Part shown: one piece after another, positions 30,861 through 33,105 of the stretch
Layout: each line of letters begins with the position of its first letter
Position numbering within the stretch: the stretch's first letter is position 1
Source: an uncultured Clostridia bacterium
Lineage (GTDB): Bacteria > Bacillota > Clostridia > Oscillospirales > Oscillospiraceae
Direction of reading: 5' to 3'
Length of the DNA stretch: 33,105 bases
Assembly (NCBI GenBank): GCA_945486035.1
Contig: CALYTB010000011.1
Span: 1-33,105 of the forward strand
Notes under the pieces: generated by a model
What the model saw: the letters and a program-made list of their open reading frames with translations, nothing else
The model's database searches: none
Told to the model about the DNA's origin: nothing
Program-made: the position numbers and the translations under genes

Positions 30861-32978
30861 CTATTTCAGTACAATCCTCGCGCTCACCGTATTCTCCCCG
30901 GTGAGGCTGCGGCTATACGCATCCGGCTGGGATCCGCCGGCGTACAGAAGAAACGCTCCCGGTTCGTACACCCGTTTCCCGTCCTCCGTGACCACCGAGA
31001 ACATCTGCGCGGGGATTTCCGCCTCTACCGTCGCCCGCTCCCCCGCTTTCACGAAAACCCGGCGGAAGGCGCACAGCCGGTATTTCGGCACCGCCGCGGA
31101 CGCTTCCACATCCTTCAGGTAGAATTCCACCACCGCATCCGAGTCCACGTGCCCGGTGTTCGTCACGGCAACGCGGGCTTTTACTCCGCGGCCCGGCTCC
31201 GTCCCGCCGTCCGTCTCCAGGTCAGAGTAGGCAAACCTTGTATAGCTCAGCCCGTAGCCGAAAGGAAACAGGGGCTCCCCCGTGAAATACTTGTAGGTTC
31301 TTCCCCTCATACTGTAGTTGCAGAAATCAGGGAGCTCATTGTCGTTTCTGTAAAAGGTCACCGGCAGTTTTCCGCTGGGACTAAACTCGCCGAACAGCAG
31401 ATCCGCAATGGCCTTGCCGCCCATGGCCCCGGGATACCAGGCCTGGACAATGGCCGCCGCCCCCGCATTGCCCTCAGCAAAGTCGATGGCGCTGCCGCTC
31501 AAATTCACAATGATGAACGGAGTATCCCCCTCGCAGAGGGTTTTCACCAGCTTTTGCTGGGACTCCGGCAGCAGCAAATTCTTCTTGTCGCCGCACATAT
31601 CCTGCCCCGGCGTTTCCTCGCCCTCGATGGTCTCATCCAGGCCCGTCACCAGAATCACAAGCTCCGATGCTTCCGCCATGGCCTTCACTTCTCCCAGCCG
31701 GTCGGCGCAGTCGAATTCCTCCGGCATATAAAGGTGGCAGGCTTTGGTGTAGAGCACTCTGCACTCCGGCAAGCTTTCCCGGATTCCCTCCAACACTGTG
31801 CAGTACCGGTTGGCCGCACCGTGATAGTTGCCCTGCAAAGCGGTGATGGAATCGGCATTTGGGCCGATGACGGAAACGCAGTGCAGATGCTCCTTCGCCA
31901 GCGGCAGAATCCCGTCGTTTTTCAGCAGCACCAGGGATTCCCGGGTCATCCGCTCATTGACAGTGCGGCTGTGGTCCGTGTCCACATCCCCAATTCCCAG
32001 GTTATCAAAGGGCGTGTGCGCGTCAAACATTCCCAACTTCATCCGGGTGGTCATCAGCCTGACCGCGGCATGGCGAACAGTCTCCTCGGAAAGCAGCCCC
32101 TGCTCCACGGCACTGAGCACCCGCTCATAGGTGCAGCCGCAGTTGAGCACGCAGCCGTTTTCCAGCGCCAGCTTTACCGACTCCTCCGGCATGGAGGTGA
32201 CCTTATGATGCTGATGAAAATCCGCCACCGCCCAGCAGTCCGAGGTCACATAACCCCGGAAACCCCACCGCTCCGCGAGAATCTCCTTCAGCAGCGTTTT
32301 GCTCCCGCAGGCAGGCTCCCCGTTGACCCGGTTGTAGGCCCCCATGACCCCCTCCACGCCCGCATCCACCAGGGCGTGGAAGGCGGGCAGGTAGGTTTCC
32401 TCCATATCCTGCTTCGAGACCTTCGCGTCAAATTCATGGCGGAGCTTCTCCGGGCCGCTGTGCACCGCGAAATGCTTGGCGCAGGCAGCGGCCTTCAGAT
32501 ATCGGGGGTCGTCTCCCTGAATTCCTTTCACAAAACTGACACCCATTTTCTCCGCCAGGTAAGGGTCCTCTCCATAGGTCTCCTGGCCCCTTCCCCACCG
32601 GGGGTCCCGGAAGATGTTCACATTGGGAGACCAGAAGGTCAGTCCCTTATAGATACCGTAGTCTTCATATCTCTGGTTGATGTTGTACTTGGCTCTTCCC
32701 TCCGTAGAGATCACATCGGCCACATCGCGCATCAGCTCGTCATCAAAGGATGCCGCCATGCCGATGGCCTGGGGAAACACCGTCGCCATACCGGCTCTTG
32801 CCACGCCGTGCAGCGCCTCGTTCCACCAGTTGTAGTCCTTCACCCCCAGGCGCTCCACACCCTTAGCCTCGTGAAGCAGCTGGGCCGCGCATTCCTCCAG
32901 GGTCATCCTGCCAACCAGATCCTCCGCCCGCTCTTCAAAACTCAGGCGCTCGTCCAAGTATTTCGGGCATTCTTCCAT
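30861..32978 (-). CDS. Glycoside hydrolase family 3 (beta-glucosidase/beta-xylosidase-like)
   Basis: GMATVFPQAIGMAASFDDELMRDVADVISTEGRAKYN, FWSPNVNIFRDPRWGRGQETYGEDPYLAEKMGVSFVKGIQG, CAKHFAVHSGPE, GVMGAYNRVNGEPACGSKTLLKEILAERWGFRGYVTSDC; GGGAGGATACGAAT before ATG. Confidence 0.95.
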   Translation of the reverse strand: MEECPKYLDERLSFEERAEDLVGRMTLEECAAQLLHEAKGVERLGVKDYNWWNEALHGVARAGMATVFPQAIGMAASFDDELMRDVADVISTEGRAKYNINQRYEDYGIYKGLTFWSPNVNIFRDPRWGRGQETYGEDPYLAEKMGVSFVKGIQGDDPRYLKAAACAKHFAVHSGPEKLRHEFDAKVSKQDMEETYLPAFHALVDAGVEGVMGAYNRVNGEPACGSKTLLKEILAERWGFRGYVTSDCWAVADFHQHHKVTSMPEESVKLALENGCVLNCGCTYERVLSAVEQGLLSEETVRHAAVRLMTTRMKLGMFDAHTPFDNLGIGDVDTDHSRTVNERMTRESLVLLKNDGILPLAKEHLHCVSVIGPNADSITALQGNYHGAANRYCTVLEGIRESLPECRVLYTKACHLYMPEEFDCADRLGEVKAMAEASELVILVTGLDETIEGEETPGQDMCGDKKNLLLPESQQKLVKTLCEGDTPFIIVNLSGSAIDFAEGNAGAAAIVQAWYPGAMGGKAIADLLFGEFSPSGKLPVTFYRNDNELPDFCNYSMRGRTYKYFTGEPLFPFGYGLSYTRFAYSDLETDGGTEPGRGVKARVAVTNTGHVDSDAVVEFYLKDVEASAAVPKYRLCAFRRVFVKAGERATVEAEIPAQMFSVVTEDGKRVYEPGAFLLYAGGSQPDAYSRSLTGENTVSARIVLK

Positions 32979-33078
32979 ATTCGTATCCTCCCATTCTTTG
33001 CCGCAGGACCAACTGTCCCAGAAATCACATACATTCTTGTCCCGTCAGTCTGATAAATTGTTGTTTAGCGGCTTCGCC

Positions 33079-33105
33079 GAATTGACAATTGACAATTGAC
33101 AGTTG
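33079..33105. repeat. Tandem ATTGAC repeat (GAATTGACAATTGACAATTGACAGTTG)
   Basis: Inverted relative to GTTAATTGTCAATTGTCAATTC at about 2783-2804. Confidence 0.7.

Noticed and set aside
30810-33053. 747-aa plus-strand ORF
   Set aside because: Antisense to the well-supported GH3 gene; no recognisable domain.

Overview
The window looks like a chromosomal segment of an endospore-forming Firmicute (an alpha/beta-type SASP gene is present). It has three parts. (1) About 0.17-9.5 kb, + strand: a GC-rich glycan/uronate catabolism locus with GH105, a GH38 remnant, ROK kinase, GH2 beta-galactosidase, a sugar isomerase remnant fused to a KduI remnant, an SDR and a FAH-family hydrolase. Several genes here are visibly broken by internal deletions, a nonsense codon, a frameshift and a templated inverted insertion. 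(2) About 10.7-29.5 kb, - strand: an exopolysaccharide/capsule locus with an acyltransferase, ManC, Fcl and Gmd (GDP-fucose), an AraC regulator, a visibly AT-rich cassette from about 16.7 to 27.45 kb, TagA/WecG and Ugd. The AT-rich cassette holds two LicD-type phosphotransferases (one fused to a GNAT domain), a HisC-like PLP enzyme, a cytidylyltransferase fused to a Gfo/Idh-like domain, Wzx, Wzy and three glycosyltransferases. (3) About 30-33 kb: a small hypothetical protein, a SASP gene and a GH3 glycosidase. The intergenic gaps contain at least three families of palindromic repeats. The best candidate for an undescribed system is the four-gene module at 16.7-21.6 kb, which I infer makes and transfers a CDP-activated, possibly amino-bearing, phospho-substituent onto the polysaccharide. 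All family calls come from reading the translations; no database search was run.
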